Below, in pieces: positions 1 through 12,775 of a stretch of DNA of 64,000 nt. The notes under the pieces are model-generated. The model was not told the origin of the DNA, did no database searches, and was given only the letters and a program-made list of their open reading frames with translations. Source of the DNA: Paragordius varius (taxonomy: Eukaryota; Nematomorpha); assembly GCA_964247055.1 (NCBI GenBank), contig OZ176052.1:13702001-13766000 (forward strand), read 5' to 3'. Both the position numbers and the translations under genes were made by a program. Position 1 is the stretch's first letter. Each line of letters starts with the position of its first letter.

Positions 1-345
1 AAATATTTGGGGTGATGATGGAACTACCATAGGTCTACCCAAAAAAAATTATGGCGACATCACCTGATCAAATTTGGATTTTAGGTAGCCATTTTTATTT
101 TTAAAATCGTATAAAATAAATTTTTTAAATATTTAAAAAATTCATAAAAATTACATTTATACTCCGATCTCGAAAATATTTGGGGTGATGATGGAAATAC
201 CATAGCGCTACCCAAAAAAAATTATGGTGACATCACCTGATCAAATTTGGATTTTAGGTAGCCATTTTTATTTTTAAAATCGTATAAAATAAATTTTTTA
301 AATATTTAAAAAATTCATAAAAATTACATTTATACTCCGATCTCA

Positions 346-518
346 AAAATATTTGGGGTTATGATGGAACTACTATAGGGCTACCCAAAAAAAATTATGG
401 CGACATCACCTGATCAAATTTGGATTTTAGGTAGCCATTTTTATTTTTAAAATCGTATAAAATAAATTTTTTAAATATTTAAAAAATTCATAAAAATTAC
501 ATTTAAAGTCCGATCTCA
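346..518 (+). repeat. Example of the TCA/GTTATG-class monomer
   Basis: This monomer starts after ...GATCTCA and reads AAAATATTTGGGGTTATG, so position 173 is A and position 15 is T instead of G. In most copies the upstream junction also reads TTTAAAGTCC rather than TTTATACTCC (seen before 519). The class is common at 1-2,800, 13,980-18,820 and 45,250-55,450, and rare elsewhere, so it marks related parts of the array. An intermediate form joins TACTCC to TCA (about 2,581-2,594). Confidence 0.88.
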
Positions 519-2420
519 AAAATATTTGGGGTTATGATGGAACTACTATAGGGCTACCCAAAAAAAATTATGGCGACATCACCTGATCAAATTTGGATTT
601 TAGGTAGCCATTTTTATTTTTAAAATCGTATAAAATAAATTTTTTAAATATTTAAAAAATTCATAAAAATTACATTTATACTCCGATCTCAAAAATATTT
701 GGGGTGATGATGGAACTACTATAGGGCTACCCAAAAAAAATTATGGCGACATCACCTGATCAAATTTGGATTTTAGGTAGCCATTTTTATTTTTAAAATC
801 GTATAAAATAAATTTTTTAAATATTTAAAAAATTCATAAAAATTACATTTAAAGTCCGATCTCAAAAATATTTGGGGTTATGATGGAACTACCATAGGGC
901 TACCCAAAAAAAAATATGGCGACATCACCTGATCAAATTTGGATTTTAGGTAGCCATTTTTATTTTTAAAATCGTATAAAATAAATTTTTTAAATATTTA
1001 AAAAATTCAAAAAAATTACATTTATACTCCGATCTCGACAATATTTGGGGTGATGATGGAACTACCATAGGGCTACCCAAAAAAAATTATGGGGATATCA
1101 CCTGATCAAATTTGGATTTTAGGTAGCCATTTTTATTTTTAAAATCGTAAAAAATAAATTTTTTAAATATTTAAAAAATTCATAAAAATTACATTTATAC
1201 TCCGATCTCGAAAATATTTGGGGTGATGATGGAACTACCATAGGGCTAACCAAAAAAAATTATGGTGACATCACCTGATCAAATTTGGATTTTAGGTAGC
1301 CATTTTTATTTTTAAAATCGTATAAAATAAATTTTTTAAATATTTAAAAAATTCATAAAAATTACATTTATTGTCCGATCCCCAAAGTATTTGGGGTGAT
1401 GATGGAACTATCATAGGGCTACCCAAAAAAAATTATGGCGACATCACCTGATCAAATTTGGATTTTAGGTAGCCATTTTTATTTTTAAAATCGTATAAAA
1501 TAAATTTTTTAAATATTTAAAAAATTCATAAAAATTACATTTATACTCCGATCCCCAAAATATTTGGGGTGATGATGGAACTACCATAGGGCTACCCAAA
1601 AAAAATTATGGCGACATCACCTGATCAAATTTGGATTTTAGGTAGCCATTTTTATTTTTGAAATCGTATAAAAAAATTTTTCAAATATTTAAAAAATTTA
1701 TAAAAATTACATTTAAAGTCCGATCTCAAAAATATTTGGGGTTATGATGGAACTACCATAGGGCTACCCAAAAAAAATTATGGCGACATCACCTGATCAA
1801 ATTTGGATTTTAGGTAGCCATTTTTATTTTTAAAATCGTATAAAATAAATTTTTTAAATATTTAAAAAATTCATAAAAATTACATTTATACTCCGATCCC
1901 CAAAATATTTGGGGTGATGATGGAACTACCATAGGGCTACCCAAAAAAAATTATGGCGACATCACCTGATCAAATTTGGATTTTAGGTAGCCATTTTTAT
2001 TTTTGAAATCGTATAAAAAAAATTTTCCAAATATTTAAAAAATTTATAAAAATTACTTTTAAAGTCCGATCTCAAAAATATTTGGGGTTATGATGGAACT
2101 ACCATAGGGCTACCCAAAAAAAATTATGGCGACATCACCTGATCAAATTTGGATTTTAGGTAGCCATTTTTATTTTTTAAATCGTATAAAATAAATTTTT
2201 TAAATATTTAAAAAATTCATAAAAATTACATTTATAGTCCGATCCCCAAAATATTTGGGGTGATGATGGAACTACCATAGGGCTACCCAAAAAAAATTAT
2301 GGCGACATCACCTGATCAAATTTGGATTTTAGGTAGCCATTTTTATTTTTAAAATCGTATAAAATAAATTTTTTAAATATTTAAAAAATTCATAAAAATT
2401 ACATTTATAGTCCGATCCCC

Positions 2421-2593
2421 AAAATATTTGGGGTGATGATGGAACTACCATAGGGCTACCCAAAAAAAATTATGGCGACATCACCTGATCAAATTTGGAT
2501 TTTAGGTAGCCATTTTTATTTTTAAAATCGTATAAAATAAATTTTTTAAATATTTAAAAAATTCATAAAAATTACATTTATACTCCGATCTCA
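2421..2593 (+). repeat. Example of the CCCC-class monomer
   Basis: This monomer is preceded by TAGTCCGATCCCC (ending at 2,420) instead of TACTCCGATCTCG. The change of position 163 from C to G and of 171-173 from TCG to CCC go together in most monomers of the window, so they mark a real subfamily. A few recombinants break the link, for example TACTCC with CCCC at 1,541-1,556 and about 56,650, and TAGTCC with TCG near 19,331, 45,071 and 56,823. The class also removes one CpG and creates a dyad at the monomer start. Confidence 0.9.
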
Positions 2594-2780
2594 AAAATAT
2601 TTGGGGTTATGATGGAACTACTATAGGGCTACCCAAAAAAAATTATGGCGACATCACCTGATCAAATTTGGATTTTAGGTAGCCATTTTTATTTTTAAAA
2701 TCGTATAAAATAAATTTTTTAAATATTTAAAAAATTCATAAAAATTACATTTATACTCCGATCTCGACAATATTTGGGGT

Positions 2781-4853
2781 GATGATGGAACTACCATAGG
2801 GCCCAAAAAAAATTATAGTGACATCACCTGATCAAATTTGGATTTTAGGTAGCCATTTTTATTTTTAAAATCGTATAAAATAAATTTTTTAAATATTTAA
2901 AAAATTCATAAAAATTACATTTATAGTCCGATCCCCAAAATATTTGGGGTGATGATGGAACAACCATAGGGCTACACAAAAAAAATTATGGCGACATCAC
3001 CTGATCAAATTTGGATTTTAGGTAGCCATTTTTATTTTTAAAATCGTATAAAATAAATTTTTTAAATATTTAAAAAATTCAAAAAAATTACATTTATACT
3101 CCGATCTCGAAAATATTTGGGGTGATGATGGAACTACCATAGGGCTACCCAAAAAAAATTATGGCGACATCACCTGATCAAATTTGGATTTTAGGTAGCC
3201 ATTTTTATTTTTAAAATCGTATAAAATAAATTTTTTAAATATTTAAAAAATTCATAAAAATTACATTTATACTCCGATCTCGACAATATTTGGGGTGATG
3301 ATGGAACTACCATAGGGCTACCCCAAAAAAATTATAGTGACATCACCTGATCAAATTTGGATTTTAGGTAGCCATTTTTATTTTTAAAATCGTATAAAAT
3401 AAATTTTTTAAATGTTTAAAAAATTCATAAAAATTACATTTATAGTCCGATCCCCAAAATATTTGGGGTGATGATGGAATTACCATAGGGCTACCCAAAA
3501 AAAATTATGGTGACATCACCTGATCAAATTTGGATTTTAGGTAGCCATTTTTATTTTTAAAATCGTATAAAATAAATTTTTTAAATATTTAAAAAATTCA
3601 TAAAAATTACATTTATACTCCGATCTCGAAAATATTTGGGGTGATGATGGAACTACCATAGGGCTACCCAAAAAAAATTATAGTGACATCACCTGATCAA
3701 ATTTGGATTTTAGGTAACCATTTTTATTTTTAATATCGTATAAAATAAATTTTTTAAATATTTAAGAAATTCATAAAAATTACATTTATAGTCCGATCCC
3801 CAAAATATTTGGGGTGATGATGGAACTACCATAGGGCTACCCAAAAAAAATTATAGTGACATCACCTGATCAAATTTGGATTTTAGGTAGCCATTTTTAT
3901 TTTTAAAATCGTATAAAATAAATTTTTTAAATATTTAAAAAATTCATAAAAATTACATTTATAGTCCGATCCCCAAAATATTTGGGGTGATAATGGAACT
4001 ACCATAGGGCTACCCAAAAAAAATTATAGTGACATCACCTGATCAAATTTGGATTTTAGGTAGCCATTTTTATTTTTAAAATCGTATAAAATAAATTTTT
4101 TAAATATTTTAAAAATTCATAAAAATTACATTTATAGTCCGATCCCCAAAATATTTGGGGTGATGATGGAACTACCATAGGGCTACCCAAAAAAAATTAT
4201 GGTGACATCACCTGATCAAATTTGGATTTTAGGTAGCCATTTTTATTTTTAAATTCGTCTAAAATAAATTTTTTAAATATTTAAAAAATTCATAAAAATT
4301 ACATTTATACTCCGATCTCGAAAATATTTGGGGTGATGATGGAACTACCATAGGGCTACGCAAAAAAAATTATGGTGACATCACCTGATCAAATTTGGAT
4401 TTTAGGTAGCCATTTTTATTTTTAAAATCGTATAAAATAAATTTTTTAAATATTTAAAAAATTCAAAAAAATTACATTTATACTCCGATCTCGACAATAT
4501 TTGGGGTGATGATGGAACTACCATAGGGCTACCCAAAAAAAATTATGGTGACATCACCTGATCAAATTTGGATTTTAGGTAGCCATTTTTATTTTTAAAA
4601 TCGTATAAAATAAATTTTTTAAATATTTAAAAAATTCATAAAAATTACATTTATACTCCGATCTCGAAAATATTTGGGGTGATGATGGAACTACCATAGG
4701 GCTACCTAAAAAAAATTATGGTGACATCACCTGATCAAATTTGGATTTTAGGTAGCCATTTTTATTTTTAAAATCGTATAAAATAAATTTTTTAAATATT
4801 TAAAAAATTCATAAAAGTTACATTTATAGTCCGATCCCCAAAATATTTGTGGT
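2781..4853 (+). repeat. 12-mer HOR, 2,073 bp, copy 1
   Basis: Twelve monomers whose rare variants recur exactly 2,073 bp later: AGGGCCCAAA (short monomer) at 2,798 and 4,871, GAACAACCAT at 2,958 and 5,031, and TAGGTAACCA with TTTAAGAAATTC at 3,711 and 5,784. The left limit is set by divergence just before GGGCCC. The final monomers of this copy (from about 3,975) reappear at 6,909, offset 2,934. Confidence 0.88.
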
Positions 4854-6030
4854 GATGATGGAACTACCATAGGGCCCAAAAAAAATTATAGTGACATCAC
4901 CTGATCAAATTTGGATTTTAGGTAGCCATTTTTATTTTTAAAATCGTATAAAATAAATTTTTTAAATATTTAAAAAACTCATAAAAATTACATTTATAGT
5001 CCGATCCCCAAAATATTTGGGGTGATGATGGAACAACCATAGGGCTACGCAAAAAAAATTATGGCGACATCACCTGATCAAATTTGGATTTTAGGTAGCC
5101 ATTTTTATTTTTAAAATCGTATAAAATAAATTTTTTAAATATTTAAAAAATTCAAAAAAATTACATTTATACTCCGATCTCGAAAATATTTGGGGTGATG
5201 ATGGAACTACCATAGGGCTACCCAAAAAAAATTATGGCGACATCACCTGATCAAATTTGGATTTTAGGTAGCCATTTTTATTTTTAAAATCGTATAAAAT
5301 AAATTTTTTAAATATTTAAAAAATTCATAAAAATTACATTTATACTCCGATCTCGACAATATTTGGGGTGATGATGGAACTACTATAGGGCTACCCCAAA
5401 AAAATTATAGTGACATCACCTGATCAAATTTGGATTTTAGGTAGCCATTTTTATTTTTAAAATCGTATAAAATAAATTTTTTAAATGTTTAAAAAATTCA
5501 TAAAAATTACATTTATAGTCCGATCCCCAAAATATTTGGGGTGATGATGGAATTACCATAGGGCTACCCAAAAAAAATTATGGTGACATCACCTGATCAA
5601 ATTTGGATTTTAGGTAGCCATTTTTATTTTTAAAATCGTATAAAATAAATTTTTTAAATATTTAAAAAATTCATAAAAATTACATCTATACTCCGATCTC
5701 GAAAATATTTGGGGTGATGATGGAACTACCATAGGGCTACCCAAAAAAAATTATAGTGACATCACCTGATCAAATTTGGATTTTAGGTAACCATTTTTAT
5801 TTTTAATATCGTATAAAATAAATTTTTTAAATATTTAAGAAATTCATAAAAATTACATTTATAGTCCGATCCCCAAAATATTTGGGGTGATGATGGAACT
5901 ACCATAGGGCTACCCAAAAAAAAATATAGTGACATCACCTGATCAAATTTGGATTTTAGGTAGCCATTTTTATTTTTAAAATCGTATAAAATAAATTTTT
6001 TAAATATTTAAAAAATTCATATTACATTTA
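4854..6030 (+). repeat. 12-mer HOR, partial copy 2 (about 7 monomers)
   Basis: The block repeats the first seven monomers of the 2,781-4,853 unit at a constant offset of 2,073 bp. It stops near 6,030 where a short deletion (AATTCATATTACATT at about 6,014) and different variants (AGCGCTACCC, TTATGGTG) begin. The copy is almost identical to copy 1, for example GCTACGC against GCTACAC near 5,045 and 2,972. Confidence 0.85.
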
Positions 6031-6908
6031 TAGTCCGATCCCCAAAATATTTGGGGTGATGATGGAACTACCATAGCGCTACCCAAAAAAAATTATGGTG
6101 ACATCACCTGATCAAATTTGGATTTTAGGTAGCCATTTTTATTTTTAAAATCGTATAAAATAAATTTTTTAAATATTTAAAAAATTCATAAAAATTACAT
6201 TTATACTCCGATCTCGAAAATATTTGGGGTGATAATGGAACTACCATAGGGCTACCCAAAAAAAATTATAGTGACATCACCTGATCAAATTTGGATTTTA
6301 GGTAGCCATTTTTATTTTTAAAATCGTATAAAATAAATTTTTTAAATATTTAAAAAATTCATAAAAATTACATTTATACTCCGATCTCGAAAATATTTGG
6401 GGGGATGATGGAACTACCATAGGGCTACGCAAAAAAAATTATGGTGACATCACCTGATCAAATTTGGATTTTAGGTAGCCATTTTTATTTTTAAAATCGT
6501 ATAAAATAAATTTTTTAAATATTTAAAAAATTCATAAAAATTACATTTATACTCCGATCTCGAAAATATTTGGGGTGATGATGGAACTACCATAGGGCTA
6601 CCCAAAAAAAGTTATAGTGACATCACCTGATCAAATTTGGATTTTAGGTAACCATTTTTATTTTTAATATCGTATAAAATAAATTTTTTAAATATTTAAA
6701 AAATTCATAAAAATTACATTTCTAGTCCGATCCTCAAAATATTTGGGGTGATGATGGAACTACCATAGGGCTACCCAAAAAAAATTATAGTGACATCACC
6801 TGATCAAATTTGGATTTTAGGTAGCCATTTTTATTTTTAAAATCGTATAAAATAAATTTTTTAAATATTTAAAAAATTCATAAAAATTACATTTATACTC
6901 CGATCTCG
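6031..6908 (+). repeat. Five-monomer mosaic between HORs
   Basis: The monomers combine variants seen in both neighbours: AGCGCTACCC (about 6,075), GATAATGG (about 6,233), a GGGGGGATG monomer with ACGCAAA (about 6,400-6,430) and the TAGGTAACCA/AATATCG pair at 6,645, which is 861 bp (five monomers) after the one at 5,784. No regular longer period is visible. Confidence 0.75.
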
Positions 6909-7427
6909 AAAATATTTGGGGTGATAATGGAACTACCATAGGGCTACCCAAAAAAAATTATAGTGACATCACCTGATCAAATTTGGATTTTAGGTAGCCA
7001 TTTTTATTTTTAAAATCGTATAAAATAAATTTTTTAAATATTTTAAAAATTCATAAAAATTACATTTATAGTCCGATCCCCAAAATATTTGGGGTGATGA
7101 TGGAACTACCATAGGGCTACCCAAAAAAAATTATGGTGACATCACCTGATCAAATTTGGATTTTAGGTAGCCATTTTTATTTTTAAATTCGTATAAAATA
7201 AATTTTTTAAATATTTAAAAAATTCATAAAAATTACATTTATACTCCGATCTCGAAAATATTTGGGGTGATGATGGAACTACCATAGGGCTACGCAAAAA
7301 AAATTATGGTGACATCACCTGATCAAATTTGGATTTTAGGTAGCCATTTTTATTTTTAAAATCGTATAAAATAAATTTTTTAAATATTTAAAAAATTCAA
7401 AAAAATTACATTTATACTCTGATCTCG
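6909..7427 (+). repeat. Leading three monomers of the 11-mer HOR
   Basis: Three 173-bp monomers marked by GATAATGG (6,921) with TATTTTAAAAATTC, by AAATTCGTATAAA (7,185) and by ACGCAAA with TTCAAAAAAATT. They equal monomers 9-11 of the units that follow and also match about 3,975-4,495 at offset 2,934 (GATAATGG at 3,987, AAATTCGTCT at 4,251). They are the link between the 12-mer and 11-mer blocks. Confidence 0.82.
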
Positions 7428-9323
7428 ACAATATTTGGGGTGATGATGGAACTACCATAGGGCTACCCAAAAAAAATTATGGTGACATCACCTGATCAAA
7501 TTTGGATTTTAGGTAGCCATTTTTATTTTTAAAATCGTATAAAATAAATTTTTTAAATATTTAAAAAATTCATAAAAATTACATTATACTCCGATCTCGA
7601 AAATATTTGGCGTGATGATGGAACTACCATAGGGCTACCCAAAAAAAATTATGGTGACATCACCTGATCAAATTTGGATTTTAGGTAGCCATTTTTATTT
7701 TTAAAATCGTATAAAATAAATTTTTTAAATATTTAAAAAATTCATAAAAGTTACATTTATAGTCCGATCCCCAAAATATTTGTGGTGATGATGGAACTAC
7801 CATAGGGCTACCCAAAAAAAATTATGGTGACATCACCTGATCAAATTTGGATTTTAGGTAGCCATTTTTATTTTTAACGTATAAAATAAATTTTTTAAAT
7901 ATTTAAAAAATTCAAAAAAATTACATTTATACTCCGATCTCGACAATATTTGGGGTGATGATGGAATTACCATAGGGCTACCCAAAAAAAATTATGGTGA
8001 CATCACCTGATCAAATTTGGATTTTAGGTAGCCATTTTTATTTTTAAAATCGTATAAAATAAATTTTTTAAATATTTAAAAAATTCATAAAAATTACATT
8101 TATACTCCGATCTCGAAAATATTTGGGGTGATGATGGAACTACCATAGGGCTACCCAAAAAAAATTATGGTGACATCACCTGATCAAATTTGGATTTTAG
8201 GTAGCCATTTTTATTTTTAAAATTGTATAAAATAAATTTTTTAAATATTTAAAAAATAGATAAAAATTACATTTATAGTCCGATCCCCAAAATATTTGGG
8301 GTGATGATGGAACTACCATAGGGCTACCCAAAAAAAATTATGGCGACATCACCTTGATCAAATTTGGATTTTAGGTAGCCATTTTTATTTTTAAAATCGT
8401 ATAAAATAAATTTTTTAAATATTTAAAAAATTTATAAAAATTACATTTATACTCCGATCTCAAAAATATTTGGGGTGATGATGGAACTACTATAGGGCTA
8501 CCCAAAAAAAATTATGGCGAAATCATCTGATCAAATTTGGATTTTAGGTAGCCATTTTTATTTTTAAAATCGTATAAAATAAATTTTTTAAATATTTAAA
8601 AAATTCATAAAAATTACATTTATACTCCGATCTCAAAAATATTTGGGGTTATGATGGAACTACTATAGGGCTACCCAAAAAAAATTATGGCGACATCACC
8701 TGATCAAATTTGGATTTTAGGTAGCCATTTTTATTTTTAAAATCGTATAAAATAAATTTTTTAAATATTTAAAAAATTCATAAAAATTACATTTATACTC
8801 CGATCTCGAAAATATTTGGGGTGATAATGGAACTACCATAGGGCTACCCAAAAAAAATTATAGTGACATCACCTGATCAAATTTGGATTTTAGGTAGCCA
8901 TTTTTATTTTTAAAATCGTATAAAATAAATTTTTTAAATATTTTAAAAATTCATAAAAATTACATTTATAGTCCGATCCCCAAAATATTTGGGGTGATGT
9001 GGAACTACCATAGGGCTACCCAAAAAAAATTATGGTGACATCACCTGATCAAATTTGGATTTTAGGTAGCCATTTTTATTTTTAAATTCGTATAAAATAA
9101 ATTTTTTAAATATTTAAAAAATTCATAAAAATTACATTTATACTCCGATCTCGAAAATATTTGGGGTGATGGAACTACCATAGGGCTACGCAAAAAAAAT
9201 TATGGTGACATCACCTGATCAAATTTGGATTTTAGGTAGCCATTTTTATTTTTAAAATCGTATAAAATAAATTTTTTAAATATTTAAAAAATTCAAAAAA
9301 ATTACATTTATACTCTGATCTCG
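7428..9323 (+). repeat. 11-mer HOR, 1,896 bp, copy 1
   Basis: The unit starts at the monomer preceded by ACTCTGATCTCG. Ordered markers: GGCGTGATG, TTTGTGGTG, TTTTAACGTATAAA (3-bp deletion), GGAATTACC, AAATTGTATAAA with AATAGATAAA, CACCTTGATC, GGCGAAATCATCTG, GGGGTTATG, GATAATGG, GGTGATGTGGAAC (1-bp deletion) and GGGGTGATGGAAC with ACGCAAA. A 1-bp deletion ACATTATAC lies at about 7,581. Confidence 0.92.
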
Positions 9324-10878
9324 ACAATATTTGGGGTGATGATGGAACTACCATAGGGCTACCCAAAAAAAATTATGGTGACATCACCTGATCAAATTTG
9401 GATTTTAGGTAGCCATTTTTATTTTTAAAATCGTATAAAATAAATTTTTTAAATATTTAAAAAATTCATAAAAATTACATTTATACTCCGATCTCGAAAA
9501 TATTTGGCGTGATGATGGAACTACCATAGGGCTACCCAAAAAAAATTATGGTGACATCACCTGATCAAATTTGGATTTTAGGTAGCCATTTTTATTTTTA
9601 AAATCGTATAAAATAAATTTTTTAAATATTTAAAAAATTCATAAAAGTTACATTTATAGTCCGATCCCCAAAATATTTGTGGTGATGATGGAACTACCAT
9701 AGGGCTACCCAAAAAAAATTATGGTGACATCACCTGATCAAATTTGGATTTTAGGTAGCCATTTTTATTTTTAACGTATAAAATAAATTTTTTAAATATT
9801 TAAAAAATTCAAAAAAATTACATTTATACTCCGATCTCGACAATATTTGGGGTGATGATGGAATTACCATAGGGCTACCCAAAAAAAATTATGGTGACAT
9901 CACCTGATCAAATTTGGATTTTAGGTAGCCATTTTTATTTTTAAAATCGTATAAAATAAATTTTTTAAATATTTAAAAAATTCATAAAAATTACATTTAT
10001 ACTCCGATCTCGAAAATATTTGGGGTGATGATGGAACTACCATAGGGCTACCCAAAAAAAATTATGGTGACATCACCTGATCAAATTTGGATTTTAGGTA
10101 GCCATTTTTATTTTTAAAATTGTATAAAATAAATTTTTTAAATATTTAAAAAATAGATAAAAATTACATTTATAGTCCGATCCCCAAAATATTTGGGGTG
10201 ATGATGGAACTACCATAGGGCTACCCAAAAAAAATTATGGCGACATCACCTTGATCAAATTTGGATTTTAGGTAGCCATTTTTATTTTTAAAATCGTATA
10301 AAATAAATTTTTTAAATATTTAAAAAATTTATAAAAATTACATTTATACTCCGATCTCAAAAATATTTGGGGTGATGATGGAACTACTATAGGGCTACCC
10401 AAAAAAAATTATGGCGAAATTATCTGATCAAATTTGGATTTTAGGTAGCCATTTTTATTTTTAAAATCGTATAAAATAAATTTTTTAAATATTTAAAAAA
10501 TTCATAAAAATTACATTTATACTCCGATCTCAAAAATATTTGGGGTTATGATGGAACTACTATAGGGCTACCCAAAAAAAATTATGGCGACATCACCTGA
10601 TCAAATTTGGATTTTAGGTAGCCATTTTTATTTTTAAAATCGTATAAAATAAATTTTTTAAATATTTAAAAAATTCATAAAAATTACATTTAAAGTCCGA
10701 TCTCGAAAATATTTGGGGGGATGATGGAACTACCATAGGGCTACGCAAAAAAAATTATGGTGACATCACCTGATCAAATTTGGATTTTAGGTAGCCATTT
10801 TTATTTTTAAAATCGTATAAAATAAATTTTTTAAATATTTAAAAAATTCAAAAAAATTACATTTATACTCTGATCTCG
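9324..10878 (+). repeat. 11-mer HOR, copy 2, reduced to 9 monomers (1,555 bp)
   Basis: The first eight monomers follow copy 1 marker for marker. The GATAATGG and AAATTCG monomers are absent, and the unit closes with an ACGCAAA monomer whose left part (TTTGGGGGGATG at about 10,714, preceded by AAAGTCCGATCTCG) differs. The loss of exactly two monomers points to in-register unequal exchange. It has the private variant GAAATTATCTG (about 10,416). Confidence 0.92.
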
Positions 10879-12775
10879 ACAATATTTGGGGTGATGATGG
10901 AACTACCATAGGGCTACCCAAAAAAAATTATGGTGACATCACCTGATCAAATTTGGATTTTAGGTAGCCATTTTTATTTTTAAAATCGTATAAAATAAAT
11001 TTTTTAAATATTTAAAAAATTCATAAAAATTACATTATACTCCGATCTCGAAAATATTTGGCGTGATGATGGAACTACCATAGGGCTACCCAAAAAAAAT
11101 TATGGTGACATCACCTGATCAAATTTGGATTTTAGGTAGCCATTTTTATTTTTAAAATCGTATAAAATAAATTTTTTAAATATTTAAAAAATTCATAAAA
11201 GTTACATTTATAGTCCGATCCCCAAAATATTTGTGGTGATGATGGAACTACCATAGGGCTACCCAAAAAAAATTATGGTGACATCACCTGATCAAATTTG
11301 GATTTTAGGTAGCCATTTTTATTTTTAACGTATAAAATAAATTTTTTAAATATTTAAAAAATTCAAAAAAATTACATTTATACTCCGATCTCGACAATAT
11401 TTGGGGTGATGATGGAATTACCATAGGGCTACCCAAAAAAAATTATGGTGACATCACCTGATCAAATTTGGATTTTAGGTAGCCATTTTTATTTTTAAAA
11501 TCGTATAAAATAAATTTTTTAAATATTTAAAAAATTCATAAAAATTACATTTATACTCCGATCTCGAAAATATTTGGGGTGATGATGGAACTACCATAGG
11601 GCTACCCAAAAAAAATTATGGTGACATCACCTGATCAAATTTGGATTTTAGGTAGCCATTTTTATTTTTAAAATTGTATAAAATAAATTTTTTAAATATT
11701 TAAAAAATAGATAAAAATTACATTTATAGTCCGATCCCCAAAATATTTGGGGTGATGATGGAACTACCATAGGGCTACCCAAAAAAAATTATGGCGACAT
11801 CACCTTGATCAAATTTGGATTTTAGGTAGCCATTTTTATTTTTAAAATCGTATAAAATAAATTTTTTAAATATTTAAAAAATTTATAAAAATTACATTTA
11901 TACTCCGATCTCAAAAATATTTGGGGTGATGATGGAACTACTATAGGGCTACCCAAAAAAAATTATGGCGAAATCATCTGATCAAATTTGGATTTTAGGT
12001 AGCCATTTTTATTTTTAAAATCGTATAAAATAAATTTTTTAAATATTTAAAAAATTCATAAAAATTACATTTATACTCCGATCTCAAAAATATTTGGGGT
12101 TATGATGGAACTACTATAGGGCTACCCAAAAAAAATTATGGCGACATCACCTGATCAAATTTGGATTTTAGGTAGCCATTTTTATTTTTAAAATCGTATA
12201 AAATAAATTTTTTAAATATTTAAAAAATTCATAAAAATTACATTTATACTCCGATCTCGAAAATATTTGGGGTGATAATGGAACTACCATAGGGCTACCC
12301 AAAAAAAATTATAGTGACATCACCTGATCAAATTTGGATTTTAGGTAGCCATTTTTATTTTTAAAATCGTATAAAATAAATTTTTTAAATATTTTAAAAA
12401 TTCATAAAAATTACATTTATAGTCCGATCCCCAAAATATTTGGGGTGATGATGGAACTACCATAGGGCTACCCAAAAAAAATTATGGTGACATCACCTGA
12501 TCAAATTTGGATTTTAGGTAGCCATTTTTATTTTTAAATTCGTATAAAATAAATTTTTTAAATATTTAAAAAATTCATAAAAATTACATTTATACTCCGA
12601 TCTCGAAAATATTTGGGGTGATGGAACTACCATAGGGCTACGCAAAAAAAATTATGGTGACATCACCTGATCAAATTTGGATTTTAGGTAGCCATTTTTA
12701 TTTTTAAAATCGTATAAAATAAATTTTTTAAATATTTAAAAAATTCAAAAAAATTACATTTATACTCTGATCTCG
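10879..12775 (+). repeat. 11-mer HOR, 1,897 bp, copy 3
   Basis: A complete set of eleven markers in the same order as copy 1, with GATAATGG at 12,275 and GGGGTGATGGAAC at about 12,615. It shares the 1-bp deletion ACATTATAC (about 11,033) with copy 1, whereas copies 2 and 4 read ACATTTATAC. Unlike copy 1, its tenth monomer has the full GATGATGG. Confidence 0.92.

Larger units (their letters stand above)
1..2780 (+). repeat. Mixed-monomer block, duplicated at 15,368-17,590
   Basis: Sixteen monomers of TCG, CCCC and TCA classes. Rare variants tie the block to a second copy: AGGTCTACCC at 31 and 15,399, GGAAATACC with AGCGCTACCC at 193 and 15,561, GGGGATATCA at 1,091 and 16,455, ATTACTTTTAAAG before 2,065 and 16,911, and TTTTTTAAATCG at 2,173 and 17,019. 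The offset falls from 15,368 to 15,191 to 14,846, which means whole monomers were lost from the second copy (or gained here). Inside the block, GAAATCGTATAAAAAAA occurs at 1,660 and 2,005, a local 345-bp dimer duplication. Confidence 0.88.
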
